Source: HGM04593 sp045634365 (GTDB taxonomy: Bacteria > Bacteroidota > Bacteroidia > Bacteroidales > Bacteroidaceae). Taken from it: a stretch of 64,000 nt of DNA. This document shows, piece by piece, positions 16,515 to 25,136 of the stretch (the stretch's first letter is position 1; every line of letters begins with the position of its first letter). The DNA lies in the NCBI GenBank assembly GCA_045634365.1, contig JAZRAC010000064.1, positions 67,838-131,837 on the forward strand, read 5' to 3'. The translations under genes were made by a program, and so were the position numbers. Below the pieces are notes generated by a model. The model was given only the letters and a program-made list of their open reading frames with translations. It was not told the origin of the DNA and did not search any database.

Positions 16515-17006
16515 ATGAAAGCTGAATTTTTTAGTAAAATATCATCATACATCTTCATCGCATTGATGGTGCTGACAGCTGTTGTGCTTGGCCTTTTCTA
16601 CGGAGTGGGCTACGACAATCAGTCGGCTGTTACCGGTGGTGCTTATGTTACCGACCCTCAATACACCGATCTTTTGCTCTATTGGATGTATGCATTGATG
16701 GTTATTGGCATTGTATGTGTTGCTGTCTTTGGCATCATACAGTTCGCTGCCAATATGGTAACCAATCCTATGGGCTCAATAAAGAGCACTATGGGCGTGC
16801 TTGCAATGGCTGCTTTGATAGGTGTTTCGTACGCTATTGCATCGGATGAGTCGATTTTGATAAACGGTACAGCGTTTGATGATACTGCAATTTTGAAATT
16901 AACCGATGTTTGCATCTATGTGCAATATGTTCTTTTGGTTATTTCTGTTGTTGTAGCAGTGCTCAGTCCTGTGGTTAAGTTATTTTTCAACAAAGTAAAA
17001 GCATAA
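16515..17006 (+). CDS. Conserved-context membrane protein between exbB and exbD
   Basis: 163 residues with about four membrane helices (roughly 10-30, 53-77, 92-108 and 134-156) and short polar loops; the region between helices 1 and 2 is probably outside. I cannot name the family. Its place inside the ExbB-ExbD-ExbD operon (27 bases after exbB, 4 bases before exbD) argues for a part in the same energy-transduction complex or its assembly, which is inference only. Confidence 0.75.
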   Translation: MKAEFFSKISSYIFIALMVLTAVVLGLFYGVGYDNQSAVTGGAYVTDPQYTDLLLYWMYALMVIGIVCVAVFGIIQFAANMVTNPMGSIKSTMGVLAMAALIGVSYAIASDESILINGTAFDDTAILKLTDVCIYVQYVLLVISVVVAVLSPVVKLFFNKVKA

Positions 17007-17010
17007 TAAA

Positions 17011-17607
17011 ATGGGTAAAAGAAAAGTTCCGGGAATTAACGCCAGTTCAACGGCCGACATCTCGTTCATCTTGCTCATATTCTTCTTGGTAACCACTTCA
17101 ATGGATACCGACCGCGGTTTGCAGGTGCGTTTGCCCCAGCCTCCCGATGAAACACAGTTGCAGGATCCTCCCAAGATTCGTAAACGTAACAGCTTGATTG
17201 TTAACGTGAATATGAATAACGAGATTCTTGTGACACAGGGAGAAAAGCTACCTTACGTTATTGATGTAAAGGAGTTGCGCGCATTGGCAAAGGAGTTTAT
17301 CGCTAACCCCGACAACCGTCCCGACTATCCCGAGAAGCACGCAGAGAAGCTCCCCGATCCCTTCGGAGTGCAGATGGTTACCAACAAACACGTTATCTCT
17401 TTGCAGACCGACCGTGCGACAAACTACGACACCTATTTCCAGGTTGAGAATGAGTTGTATGGTGCCTACAATGAATTGCGTGACGAATTGGCAAGAAAGA
17501 CTTTCGGACGTCCGTTTGCTGAATGTAACGAAGACCAGCAGTTTGCTTGTCGTATGTACTATAAAACTATGATATCGGAGGCAGAACCCCGTACATATAA
17601 CAAATAA
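17011..17607 (+). CDS. ExbD/TolR-family protein, first copy
   Basis: 198 residues, longer than E. coli ExbD (about 140). A short cytoplasmic start (GKRKVPGINASSTADISFILLIFFLVTTSM) holds the single membrane helix with the conserved Asp (D19 in STADISF) that binds the proton. The remainder is periplasmic. The last 100 residues include an unusual insertion rich in Pro and charged residues (NPDNRPDYPEKHAEKLPDP). Together with the second copy it is expected to form the rotor dimer inside an ExbB pentamer. Confidence 0.9.
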   Translation: MGKRKVPGINASSTADISFILLIFFLVTTSMDTDRGLQVRLPQPPDETQLQDPPKIRKRNSLIVNVNMNNEILVTQGEKLPYVIDVKELRALAKEFIANPDNRPDYPEKHAEKLPDPFGVQMVTNKHVISLQTDRATNYDTYFQVENELYGAYNELRDELARKTFGRPFAECNEDQQFACRMYYKTMISEAEPRTYNK

Positions 17608-17613
17608 GAAATT

Positions 17614-18075
17614 ATGAGTAAGTTCGGAAAAAAAGAGAAGGCAGAAATGCCTGAGTTGAACACCTCGTCATTGCCCGACTTGATATTCTCTATCCTCTTC
17701 TTCTTTATGATTGTAACATCAATGCGTGAAGTGGAGTTGAAAGTGGAATTCAAGATACCTCAGGGTACCGAGTTGGAAAAACTCGAGCGTAAGTCTTTGG
17801 TATCAAATATTTACATTGGTAAGCCTACACGTGACTATCGTGCGAAACTTGGTCTTGCAAGCCGCATACAGTTGAACGACAAATTTGCCGATGTATCACA
17901 CATTCGTGAATATGTACAGGACGAGCGCGAGAGCTTGGCAGAGCGTGACAAGCCCTTTATGAAGATTTCTATCAAAGCCGACGTTAATACAGAAATGGGT
18001 ATTATCACCGATGTTAAGATGGAGCTCCGTAAGGCTTGGGCGTTGAGCATTGTGTACTCTTCGTCGCAACGCTAA
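17614..18075 (+). CDS. ExbD/TolR-family protein, second copy
   Basis: 153 residues, beginning MSKFGKKEKAEMPELNTSSLPDLIFSILFFFMIVTSMRE, with the proton-binding Asp in LPDLIF (residue 22) and one membrane helix. The periplasmic part (to the end, SIVYSSSQR) has the ExbD alpha/beta style with VNTEMGIITDVKMELRKAW. It differs enough from the first copy to suggest a heterodimer. The gene is 6 bases after the first exbD and is followed by a strong terminator. Confidence 0.9.
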   Translation: MSKFGKKEKAEMPELNTSSLPDLIFSILFFFMIVTSMREVELKVEFKIPQGTELEKLERKSLVSNIYIGKPTRDYRAKLGLASRIQLNDKFADVSHIREYVQDERESLAERDKPFMKISIKADVNTEMGIITDVKMELRKAWALSIVYSSSQR

Positions 18076-18106
18076 AAGAGAAGATCTCCCGTAAGGGATA
18101 CTGAAT

Positions 18107-18148
18107 AAACATCCTCGGTCGTGTCAATTGACACGACCGAGGATGTTT
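18107..18148 (+). terminator. Terminator of the ExbB/ExbD operon
   Basis: A perfect 42-base palindrome with arms AAACATCCTCGGTCGTGTC and its complement, meeting at AATT, ends in TTTTA. It lies 32 bases after the second exbD stop. Confidence 0.9.
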
Positions 18149-18211
18149 TATGGCTCATCTGCAAAGTCTGAGGGCTATGCAGAAAGTATATTTAATCCAA
18201 AAATGAATTTA

Positions 18212-18532
18212 GGTTCAGTAGAAATTTACTGTGGATACTACTATTTATTTGCTAAATATTTTTGCTTTTAACTTCTCGGTGTCCCGCGAGTTGACCCAAA
18301 AATATTTTTTTTGCGTATTTGTCATTCTCGAACCTTGTGTGAGAGATCCCTCGTCGCATTGCTTTCAGCGAAGTTGTTCACGCTCGTTGCGATTGAAAAT
18401 AAATTTTCACTCCCTCGCTTATTCGCAACATTCGCTCTGTCGGGATGACATTAACTATTGGAATGTGGGGCAAATGCTATATTATCTCTATAATTAAAGA
18501 TTTATTGGACTACAACTTTTTGCTATTGAGCC
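18212..18532. mobile_element. MITE-like element copy A, inserted at the 3' end of folA
   Basis: 321 bases bounded by imperfect terminal inverted repeats: left GGTTCAGTAGAAATTTAC..., right end (reverse complement) GGCTCAATAGCAAAAAG.... It is flanked by TGAATTTA on the left and TGAATTCA on the right, an 8-base target duplication with one mismatch. The interior has no transposase; it includes a 40-base segment (18381-18420) that recurs at 63651, and a short pair of GTCATTC and GGGATGACA segments that could be a nested repeat. Copy B at 27888 shares about 80 bases at the left end and 40 at the right. The 8-base duplication and GGCTC ends would suit an ISL3-type parent, which is inference. It occupies most of the 418-base gap 18076-18493. 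Confidence 0.8.
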
Positions 18533-19030
18533 TGAATTCACCCTTTTAATATATGTAACGAAGCGATAATTGTGTGAATGCTTTTCGTCGGCACAAAAAT
18601 CGAATTGTTCTATAATCTCCCAATCTTTTTTGTCGAATTGCGGGAAGAAAGCGTCGGCCTCTGCTGGTGTGTCCTTAACCTCTGTGAGGCAAAGAATGTC
18701 GGCAATGGGTAGTGCGTGCCTGTATAGCTGTTCGCCACCTATTATATATACAATCTCCTCGTCGGTGCAATTGGCAAGGGTCTCTTCCAATGATTTAAAA
18801 TGCTCGGCACCGAGAAATTCGCACTCTTTGCGCGAGAGGACGATGTTACGGCGGTTGGGCAATGCTCCTTTGGGTAGTGAACGGAAGGTGTTGCTCCCCA
18901 TTATTATTGTGTGGCCGGTGGTTATCTCCTTGAAGCGTTTAAGGTCGTTGGGCAGCCAATAGATGAGTTTATTGCAGTGCCCGATGGCGTTATTCTCGGC
19001 AATGGCGGCGATTAGTGCTATTTTAGGCAT
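18494..19030 (-). CDS. folA: Dihydrofolate reductase with a C-terminal tail encoded by a mobile element
   Basis: 178 residues. It reduces dihydrofolate to tetrahydrofolate with NADPH. Marks: ALIAAIAENNAIGHCNKLIYWLPNDLKRFKEITTGH in pieces, IIMGSNTFRSLP, RRNIVLSR and YIIGGEQLYRHAL. The ATG at 19030 is the family start (MPKIALIAAIAENNAIG); a longer frame upstream overlaps no family sequence. The last 12 residues, GSIAKSCSPINL, and the stop are encoded inside the adjacent MITE-like element (to 18494). If the element and one target copy are removed, the frame would end in ...KRVNSFLD and a TAA, so the insertion replaced three codons with twelve. The catalytic core is untouched. The gene follows thyA by 31 bases, the usual pairing. 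Confidence 0.94.
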   Translation of the reverse strand: MPKIALIAAIAENNAIGHCNKLIYWLPNDLKRFKEITTGHTIIMGSNTFRSLPKGALPNRRNIVLSRKECEFLGAEHFKSLEETLANCTDEEIVYIIGGEQLYRHALPIADILCLTEVKDTPAEADAFFPQFDKKDWEIIEQFDFCADEKHSHNYRFVTYIKRVNSGSIAKSCSPINL

Positions 19031-19061
19031 TGTATATTTGCTTTTCGGTTTTTGAACAATT

Positions 19062-19856
19062 TTATACGGCAACCACTCCTTTTATGTGGGGGTGAGCGTC
19101 GTAGTCCTCCAATGAGAAGTCCTCGAATTTAAACCCGAAAATGTCCTTTACATCGGGGTTTATTACCATTCGGGGGAGCTTCTTCGGCTCGCGGGTGAGC
19201 TGCAATTTTGCCTGCTCTATGTGGTTGAGGTACAAGTGAGCATCGCCGAGAGTGTGTATGAATTCTCCTGCTTTAAGCCCTGTTACCTGTGCCATCATCA
19301 TAAGCAGCAGGGCGTATGATGCGATGTTGAAGGGCACGCCCAAGAAGCAATCGGCACTGCGCTGATAGAGTTGCAGGCTCAAACGGCCGTCGGCTACATA
19401 GAATTGGAACATTGCGTGGCAGGGTGGGAGGTTCATATTTTTTATGTCGCCCACGTTCCAAGCGTTCACTATTATGCGACGCGAGTCGGGGTTGTTTTTC
19501 AGCGTTTCAACAACCTCTTTTATCTGGTCTATATGCTCGCCGTCGTATCCCGGCCAAGAGCGCCACTGGTAACCGTAGATATGCCCTAAATTGCCCTTTT
19601 CATCGGCCCATTCGTTCCATATTCTCACTCCGTTGTCTTGCAGATATTTTACGTTTGTATCGCCGTTGAGGAACCACAGGAGTTCGTGTATTATGGATTT
19701 AAGGTGCAGTTTCTTTGTGGTGAGGCAGGGGAAGCCCTCTTCGAGGTTGAAACGCATCTGGTGCCCGAATACACTTAAAGTTCCTGTGCCGGTGCGGTCG
19801 TCTTTCTTTGCTCCTTCGGTGAGTATTCTGTCGAGCAGTTGCAAATATTGTTTCAT
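19062..19856 (-). CDS. thyA: Thymidylate synthase
   Basis: 264 residues, the normal length. It makes dTMP from dUMP and methylene-tetrahydrofolate. Marks: KKDDRTGTGTLSVFGHQMRF, the folate/dUMP segment SIIHELLWFLNGDTN, the nucleophile in LPPCHAMFQFYV, YQRSADCFLGVPFNIASYALLL in pieces and FEDFSLEDYDAHPHIKG. The ATG at 19856 (MKQYLQLLDRIL) is the family start. Its product dihydrofolate is the substrate of the next gene, folA. Confidence 0.96.
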   Translation of the reverse strand: MKQYLQLLDRILTEGAKKDDRTGTGTLSVFGHQMRFNLEEGFPCLTTKKLHLKSIIHELLWFLNGDTNVKYLQDNGVRIWNEWADEKGNLGHIYGYQWRSWPGYDGEHIDQIKEVVETLKNNPDSRRIIVNAWNVGDIKNMNLPPCHAMFQFYVADGRLSLQLYQRSADCFLGVPFNIASYALLLMMMAQVTGLKAGEFIHTLGDAHLYLNHIEQAKLQLTREPKKLPRMVINPDVKDIFGFKFEDFSLEDYDAHPHIKGVVAV

Positions 19857-19881
19857 TGTATTCTGTTTTTTTCTTTGTTTG

Positions 19882-19889
19882 CGAAGATA
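19882..19889 (-). promoter_or_regulatory. -7 box for thyA-folA
   Basis: TATCTTCG on the minus strand, 26 bases before the thyA ATG, is one base off TAnnTTTG. TTGTAT just around it is complementary to ATACAA at the start codon (ATACAATG), so the leader could fold over the ATG. Confidence 0.5.
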
Positions 19890-20095
19890 CAATATATTTT
19901 TCGACAATGAAACTTTATCGGGATAATTGATAGTGCGTGTTTGTATTAAATTTCTTATGAAATATATCAAGGCCGGATAAAGTGCTGTCTCGGTTGTGAA
20001 ATAAATTTCAAACAACTTCTTGCTTGTTGCAGCAACAAAATGGTGCTTGCGGCATAAATATGGTTGCAGTGCTTGTGTTGCTGTTATATTTTCAT

Positions 20096-20119
20096 TACTT
20101 TTGCAATAAATTGCAAAAG
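20096..20119 (+). promoter_or_regulatory. -7 box with inverted repeat, rsmF-like gene promoter
   Basis: TACTTTTG (20096-20103) is a perfect -7 box, 61 bases before the start at 20164. It overlaps a 10-bp inverted repeat, CTTTTGCAAT (20098-20107) with ATTGCAAAAG (20110-20119). A CTTG at 20072-20075 could be the -33 element. The rest of the 307-base gap 19857-20163 is AT-rich, holds the thyA promoter, and shows no gene. Confidence 0.6.
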
Positions 20120-20163
20120 AATTTTCTCTGCATTCATTGTGAAGCGGTTATAAGGTTTTTTGT

Positions 20164-21519
20164 ATGAAACTGAACAGCGAATTTGAGGTTGGTACACGTG
20201 CCCTCTTTGGCGAGGAGCGATACTCGCGTTTCGTGTCGGCTCTCGACGAGGAGCCGGTGGTGAGCGTGCGCCTTAATAATCGTAAGCCTTTTGCTTCGTT
20301 TGAGGGTGATGCGGTTCCTTGGGCTCCCGAGGGTGTGTATCTTCCCTCGCGCCCTCTTTTTACGGCCGACCCTCATTTTCACGCGGGCTGTTACTATGTT
20401 CAGGAGGCCTCTTCGATGTTCCTCGGCAGTGTGGTGCGGCAGTTTGTGAAGGAGCCTGTGCGGGCTCTCGACCTTTGTGCCGCTCCCGGTGGCAAAAGCA
20501 CGCATCTGTTGCAGTCGTTGCTTGCTGGCAGCCTGCTCGTGTCGAATGAACCAATGCCGTTGCGTGCGCAGGTGCTTGCCGAGAATGTGATAAAATGGGG
20601 AGCTCCCGCAGCTGTGGTTACAAAGAACGAGCCGGCCGATTTTGCCCCCTTCCGTAATTTCTTCGACCTTGTGGTGGTCGATGCTCCCTGTTCGGGCGAG
20701 GGGATGTTCCGCAAGGATGCTTTTGCCGTGGAGCAGTGGAGCCCCTCGGTGGTAAAGCAGTGTGTGGAGTGTCAGGGGAAGATTCTCGCCGACATTTGGG
20801 ACAGTTTGCGCCCCGGCGGTCTGCTTGTTTACAGTACTTGTACGTTCAATGCCGCTGAGGATGAAAATCGTGTAGAGTGGATTGCCGAGGAACTTGGTGC
20901 CGAGCCTTTGGCTGTGAATATAGATGAGTCGTGGGGTATAACCGGCTCGCTGACAAGCGAGGGGTTGCCCGTCTATCGTTTTATTCCCGGGCACACTCGT
21001 GGAGAGGGGCTTTTTATGGCTCTGTTGCGCAAGAATGGCGAGGAGACGCTTGCCCGCCCGCGTCCCGCAAAGCTGCAACCTGTGGCGGCGAAGATGAAAA
21101 GCGTGGTTGAAAAGTGGCTCAAAAATCCCGCTGCCTACGATTTTACAATGCAGGGCGATACTCTTCAGGCACTCCCCAAAGAACACTCCGCTGCCATTGT
21201 GGCACTGCAACAGAAGTTGAGGGTGCTGCACGCGGGAATCCCTGTAGCCACAATAAAGAATAACAAAATAATTCCTCTCCACGCATTGGCAATGAACAGC
21301 GAGCTTAATGTGCGGGCTTTCAACGCAGTGGAGGTGGAACGCGACCAAGCGTTGGCCTATCTGCATCGTGAAACGCTTAATTTGCCGGGTGCTCCGATGG
21401 GCTTTCTGCTTGTGACATACAAGGGCGTTCCCTTGGGCTTTGTGAAGAATATAGGCAATCGTGCCAACAATATGTATCCGCAAGAGTGGAAAATACGCAA
21501 AAATCCTGTTGAACTTTAA
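20164..21519 (+). CDS. RsmB/RsmF-family rRNA cytosine-C5 methyltransferase
   Basis: 451 residues, NOL1/NOP2/Sun family. The SAM site is LDLCAAPGGKSTHLLQ, the next motif LVVVDAPCSGEGMFRK with the release Cys, and LVYSTCTFNAAEDENRV with the nucleophile Cys in STCTF. The C-terminal part (about 330-451) with VLHAGIPVATIKNN and MGFLLVTYKGVPLGFVKNIGNRANNMYPQEWKIRK resembles the RsmF C-terminal RNA-binding extension, so m5C1407 of 16S rRNA is a reasonable but inferred target. It has its own promoter and is followed after 27 bases by dsbD. Confidence 0.9.
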   Translation: MKLNSEFEVGTRALFGEERYSRFVSALDEEPVVSVRLNNRKPFASFEGDAVPWAPEGVYLPSRPLFTADPHFHAGCYYVQEASSMFLGSVVRQFVKEPVRALDLCAAPGGKSTHLLQSLLAGSLLVSNEPMPLRAQVLAENVIKWGAPAAVVTKNEPADFAPFRNFFDLVVVDAPCSGEGMFRKDAFAVEQWSPSVVKQCVECQGKILADIWDSLRPGGLLVYSTCTFNAAEDENRVEWIAEELGAEPLAVNIDESWGITGSLTSEGLPVYRFIPGHTRGEGLFMALLRKNGEETLARPRPAKLQPVAAKMKSVVEKWLKNPAAYDFTMQGDTLQALPKEHSAAIVALQQKLRVLHAGIPVATIKNNKIIPLHALAMNSELNVRAFNAVEVERDQALAYLHRETLNLPGAPMGFLLVTYKGVPLGFVKNIGNRANNMYPQEWKIRKNPVEL

Positions 21520-21546
21520 ATAAAAGAAGAAATAAAAGAAGATTAT

Positions 21547-23520
21547 ATGAGAAAATTAACATTATCGTTGTTATTCAATTTTATAACCTTGTTCTCATTT
21601 GCGCAGATATTTAACCCAGTGGAGATTGAACAGAAACTTACTGTGAAAGGTTCCGAGGGTGAAATGTTGTTTACGGCCTTCATAGAGGAGGGGTGGCACT
21701 TGTATGCCACAGATATTCCGGCAGGAGGTCCCACTGCGGCGAGTATTACTTTTGAAACGCTCGAAGGTGCCGAGGTTGTGGGTGCGTTGCAGTCGGGTGC
21801 GGGAGTAAAGGAGAGTATGGACCCTATTTTCGGAATGCGTGTGAGTTATTTCGAGGGTGAGGGTGTTTTTATTCAAAAACTGAAATTCACGGGAGGAGCC
21901 TATCGTGTGCAGGGCTATCTTGAATATGGCTCTTGCAACGACGAGAATTGTATGCCTCCCACAAAATATGAATTTGATATTAAAGGTGAGGCGGCTGCAC
22001 AGGCTATGCCTGCGAAGGAGGCGGTTGTTCCGGCAGTGGAACTGCAACCGGCTACCCCTGTTGTGCGGAATAATAGTTCTTTCTCGGCATTGTGGGAACC
22101 TGTGACCGACAGCCTTGCTTCGTTTGGCAACGAGGGAACAACGGCAACCCGCTCGCTGTGGGTAACATTTATTTTGGGATTCGGCGGCGGCCTTCTTGCC
22201 CTGCTCACTCCCTGTGTGTGGCCCATAATTCCTATGACTGTGAGCTTCTTCCTCAAACGCTCCAAGAGCCGTCGCAAGGCAATAGGTGAGGCGGCGTTCT
22301 ATGGTGTTTCGATTGTGGTAATATATCTTATTCTGGGCTTGGCTGTAACCGCAGTTTTTGGCGCAAGCGCGCTGAATGCTCTTTCCACGAATGCGGTCTT
22401 CAATATATTCTTCTGCGCCCTGTTGCTGCTCTTTGGAGCATCGTTCCTCGGAGGGTTTGAACTTACTCTCCCCTCGTCGTGGACAAACAAGGTGGATGAA
22501 AAGGCTAGCACCACCACCGGTCTGCTGAGTATATTCCTTATGGCTTTCACGCTCACGCTTGTCTCTTTCTCGTGCACCGGCCCCATTATCGGCTTTCTGC
22601 TTGTGGAGGTATCGGTGGCAGGCTCATTGTTCGGTCCGGCAATAGGAATGCTTGGCTTTGCGTTGGCACTTGCTTTGCCTTTCACGCTTTTCGCACTCTT
22701 CCCCACACTGCTCAAACAGGCTCCCCGCTCGGGTGGCTGGATGAACACAATAAAGGTGGTACTCGGCTTTGTGGAGATTGCTTTTGCGCTTAAATTCTTC
22801 TCGGTGGCCGACCTTGCATACGGCTGGCGTCTGCTCGACCGTGAGGTATTCCTTGCTATATGGATTGTGCTTTTCGCGCTTCTCGGCCTCTATCTGCTCA
22901 ATGTTATTCGTTTCCCCCACGATGATGCGGAGGAGAAGCATACTTCGGTGCCTAAATTCTTTACGGCGTTGCTCTCTCTTGCTTTTGCCGTGTATATGAT
23001 TCCCGGCCTTTGGGGTGCTCCCTGCAAGGCTGTGAGTGCCTTTGCTCCGCCTATGTGGACGCAGGATTTTAATCTATACGAGAATGAGGTTCATCCGGCC
23101 AGCAGTAACTACGAAGAGGGTATGGCAATGGCGCGTCGTTTGGGCAAGCCCGCTCTGCTCGACTTTACAGGCTACGGTTGTGTGAACTGTCGCAATATGG
23201 AGTCGGCAGTGTGGAGCGACAGCCGTGTGGCAACCCTTTTGAACGATGAATATGTGCTTATTTCCCTTTTTGTCGACGACAAGAGTGCTCTTGATACTCC
23301 CATAGAGGTAGAGGAGCAGGGCGCAATGCGCAAGTTACGCAGCGTGGGAGATTTGTGGAGTTATTTGCAACGCTATAAGTTCGGTGCAAATGCGCAACCT
23401 TTCTATGTGCCGGTTGACAATGATGGTAATCCTTTGGCCGGCTCATACTCCTTCGACCTTGACGCCGATGCTTTTGTCAAATTCTTGGAGCAGGGATTGT
23501 CGAGCTATAAGAAAAAGTGA
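21547..23520 (+). CDS. dsbD: Thiol:disulfide interchange protein DsbD
   Basis: 657 residues with the full three-part DsbD plan. A signal peptide (1-19) is followed by the periplasmic alpha domain with the redox pair C130 and C135 (GSCNDENCMPP). A membrane beta domain of about eight helices (about 200-480) has the Cys of TPCVWPIIPM and of SFSCTGPIIGF. The C-terminal thioredoxin gamma domain has the active site GYGCVNCRN (about 544-547). It moves electrons from cytoplasmic thioredoxin to periplasmic reductases. All six cysteines expected are visible. Confidence 0.94.
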   Translation: MRKLTLSLLFNFITLFSFAQIFNPVEIEQKLTVKGSEGEMLFTAFIEEGWHLYATDIPAGGPTAASITFETLEGAEVVGALQSGAGVKESMDPIFGMRVSYFEGEGVFIQKLKFTGGAYRVQGYLEYGSCNDENCMPPTKYEFDIKGEAAAQAMPAKEAVVPAVELQPATPVVRNNSSFSALWEPVTDSLASFGNEGTTATRSLWVTFILGFGGGLLALLTPCVWPIIPMTVSFFLKRSKSRRKAIGEAAFYGVSIVVIYLILGLAVTAVFGASALNALSTNAVFNIFFCALLLLFGASFLGGFELTLPSSWTNKVDEKASTTTGLLSIFLMAFTLTLVSFSCTGPIIGFLLVEVSVAGSLFGPAIGMLGFALALALPFTLFALFPTLLKQAPRSGGWMNTIKVVLGFVEIAFALKFFSVADLAYGWRLLDREVFLAIWIVLFALLGLYLLNVIRFPHDDAEEKHTSVPKFFTALLSLAFAVYMIPGLWGAPCKAVSAFAPPMWTQDFNLYENEVHPASSNYEEGMAMARRLGKPALLDFTGYGCVNCRNMESAVWSDSRVATLLNDEYVLISLFVDDKSALDTPIEVEEQGAMRKLRSVGDLWSYLQRYKFGANAQPFYVPVDNDGNPLAGSYSFDLDADAFVKFLEQGLSSYKKK

Positions 23521-23624
23521 TTTTTACGATAAAGGAATAAAAAAGAGATAATTTGTATATTATTCTTTTAGAATTTTGCAAACAACAGATGCACGGTTGC
23601 TGCACAATGTAACCATAAAGAACT

Positions 23625-25133
23625 ATGAACGAAACAACACTTGTAAAAGCTATTCTGAGCAGTAGAGTCAGAAAGATTGAGAAATATGCGACAGATACCG
23701 AAACGATACAGCGTCGCGTGCTTGCCCGTTTGGTGTCGGCTGCCGCCGGAACAGAGTGGGGCATTAAGCACAATTACTCCTCGGCCATGAGCTATGAAAA
23801 GTTTGCGGCAACCGTAGGGGTGCAGGACTACGAAACGCTTAAAGGGTATATAGACCGTATGCGTCACGGCGAAAAGGATGTTTTGTGGAAGGGGCGTTGC
23901 AAATGGTACGCAAAGTCGTCGGGCACAACCAACGACAAGAGCAAGTTTATTCCCGTTACTCCCGCAGGCTTGCAGAATGCTCACTATAAGGGTGCTGCCG
24001 ATGTTGTAGCTCTTTATCTTGCCAATAATCCGCAGAGTCGTATGTTCTCGGGCCGCGGGCTTATTCTTGGTGGCAGCCACGCTCCCAACTATAACCTTCC
24101 CGGCAGCCTTGTGGGCGACCTCAGTGCCATTCTTATAGAGAATTGTAACCCGTTGGTGAATATGGTGCGTGTCCCCGAAAAGTCGATTGCCCTTTTGAGC
24201 GATTTTGAGGAGAAGATGGACAAAATAGCCCGTGCCGCCTGCAACAAGAATGTAACCAACCTGTCGGGCGTGCCCTCGTGGATGATGGCTGTGCTTAAAC
24301 ATATGCTCGAAATTACAGGAAAAACAAGTGTCGAGGAATTGTGGCCCAATATCGAGGTATTCTTCCACGGCGGAGTAGCCTTCACTCCCTATCGTGAGCA
24401 GTATCTGCAACTGATACGCAAGCCCGAAATGAAATATATGGAGACATATAATGCCAGCGAGGGTTTCTTTGGTATTCAGAATGACCCGACAGATTCGGCA
24501 ATGCTTCTTATGATAGACTATGATGTATTCTACGAATTTATACCTTTCGAGGATTTAGACTCGCCCAATCCGCGCGTGCTTCCTCTCTGGGAGGTTGAAG
24601 TGGGCAAGAATTATGCAATGCTCATAAGTACCTCTTGCGGTCTTTGGCGTTATATGATTGGCGACACTGTGCGCTTTATGAGCAAAGACCCCTACAAAAT
24701 TGTTATATCGGGGCGTACCAAGCATTTTATCAATGCCTTTGGCGAGGAACTTATTGTGGATAATGCCGAGAAGGGGTTGAAGAAGGCTTGTGAGGAGACC
24801 GGTGCACAGGTGTCGGAATATACTGCGGCTCCCGTGTTTATGGATGCAAATGCGCAGTGCCGTCACCAATGGCTCATAGAGTTCTCGAAAGAGCCCTCTT
24901 CCATCGAGCGTTTCGCCGAAATTCTCGACACTACCTTGCAGCAGATAAACTCCGACTATGAGGCGAAGCGATACAAAAATATTACTTTGCAACCATTGGA
25001 GATTGTGGTAGCGCGCAAGAACCTGTTTAACGATTGGCTTAAAAGCAAGGGCAAGCTGGGTGGCCAGCATAAGGTGCCTCGTTTGAGCAACAGCCGTCAG
25101 TATATAGAGGATATGATGTCATTTAATGGATAA
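23625..25133 (+). CDS. GH3 superfamily protein (acyl-acid-amido synthetase-like)
   Basis: 502 residues of the GH3 fold, an adenylate-forming superfamily known in plants for conjugating hormones such as auxin to amino acids. The ATP-binding loop is KWYAKSSGTTNDKSKFIPVT, later motifs are YMETYNASEGFFGIQ (the ASEG motif) and LWRYMIGDTVRFMS, then IVISGRTKHFINAFGEELIVDNAEKGL. Bacteroidota homologues are widespread, but I know of no assigned substrate. A 104-base AT-rich gap separates it from dsbD; it is followed after 3 bases by a lipoprotein gene and then a DUF3108 gene, which suggests a role near the envelope. Confidence 0.87.
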   Translation: MNETTLVKAILSSRVRKIEKYATDTETIQRRVLARLVSAAAGTEWGIKHNYSSAMSYEKFAATVGVQDYETLKGYIDRMRHGEKDVLWKGRCKWYAKSSGTTNDKSKFIPVTPAGLQNAHYKGAADVVALYLANNPQSRMFSGRGLILGGSHAPNYNLPGSLVGDLSAILIENCNPLVNMVRVPEKSIALLSDFEEKMDKIARAACNKNVTNLSGVPSWMMAVLKHMLEITGKTSVEELWPNIEVFFHGGVAFTPYREQYLQLIRKPEMKYMETYNASEGFFGIQNDPTDSAMLLMIDYDVFYEFIPFEDLDSPNPRVLPLWEVEVGKNYAMLISTSCGLWRYMIGDTVRFMSKDPYKIVISGRTKHFINAFGEELIVDNAEKGLKKACEETGAQVSEYTAAPVFMDANAQCRHQWLIEFSKEPSSIERFAEILDTTLQQINSDYEAKRYKNITLQPLEIVVARKNLFNDWLKSKGKLGGQHKVPRLSNSRQYIEDMMSFNG

Positions 25134-25136
25134 AAT

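Noticed and set aside
18231..18497. 88-codon frame inside MITE-like copy A
   Set aside because: It lies wholly in the element, has no homologue I can name, and copy B does not preserve it; no transposase motif.
20134..21483. 449-codon open frame on the minus strand opposite the rsmF-like gene
   Set aside because: It is the antisense shadow of a clearly coding gene with CAAPGGKS, DAPCSGEG and STCTF motifs; its own translation is rich in His, Arg and Cys and has no domain.
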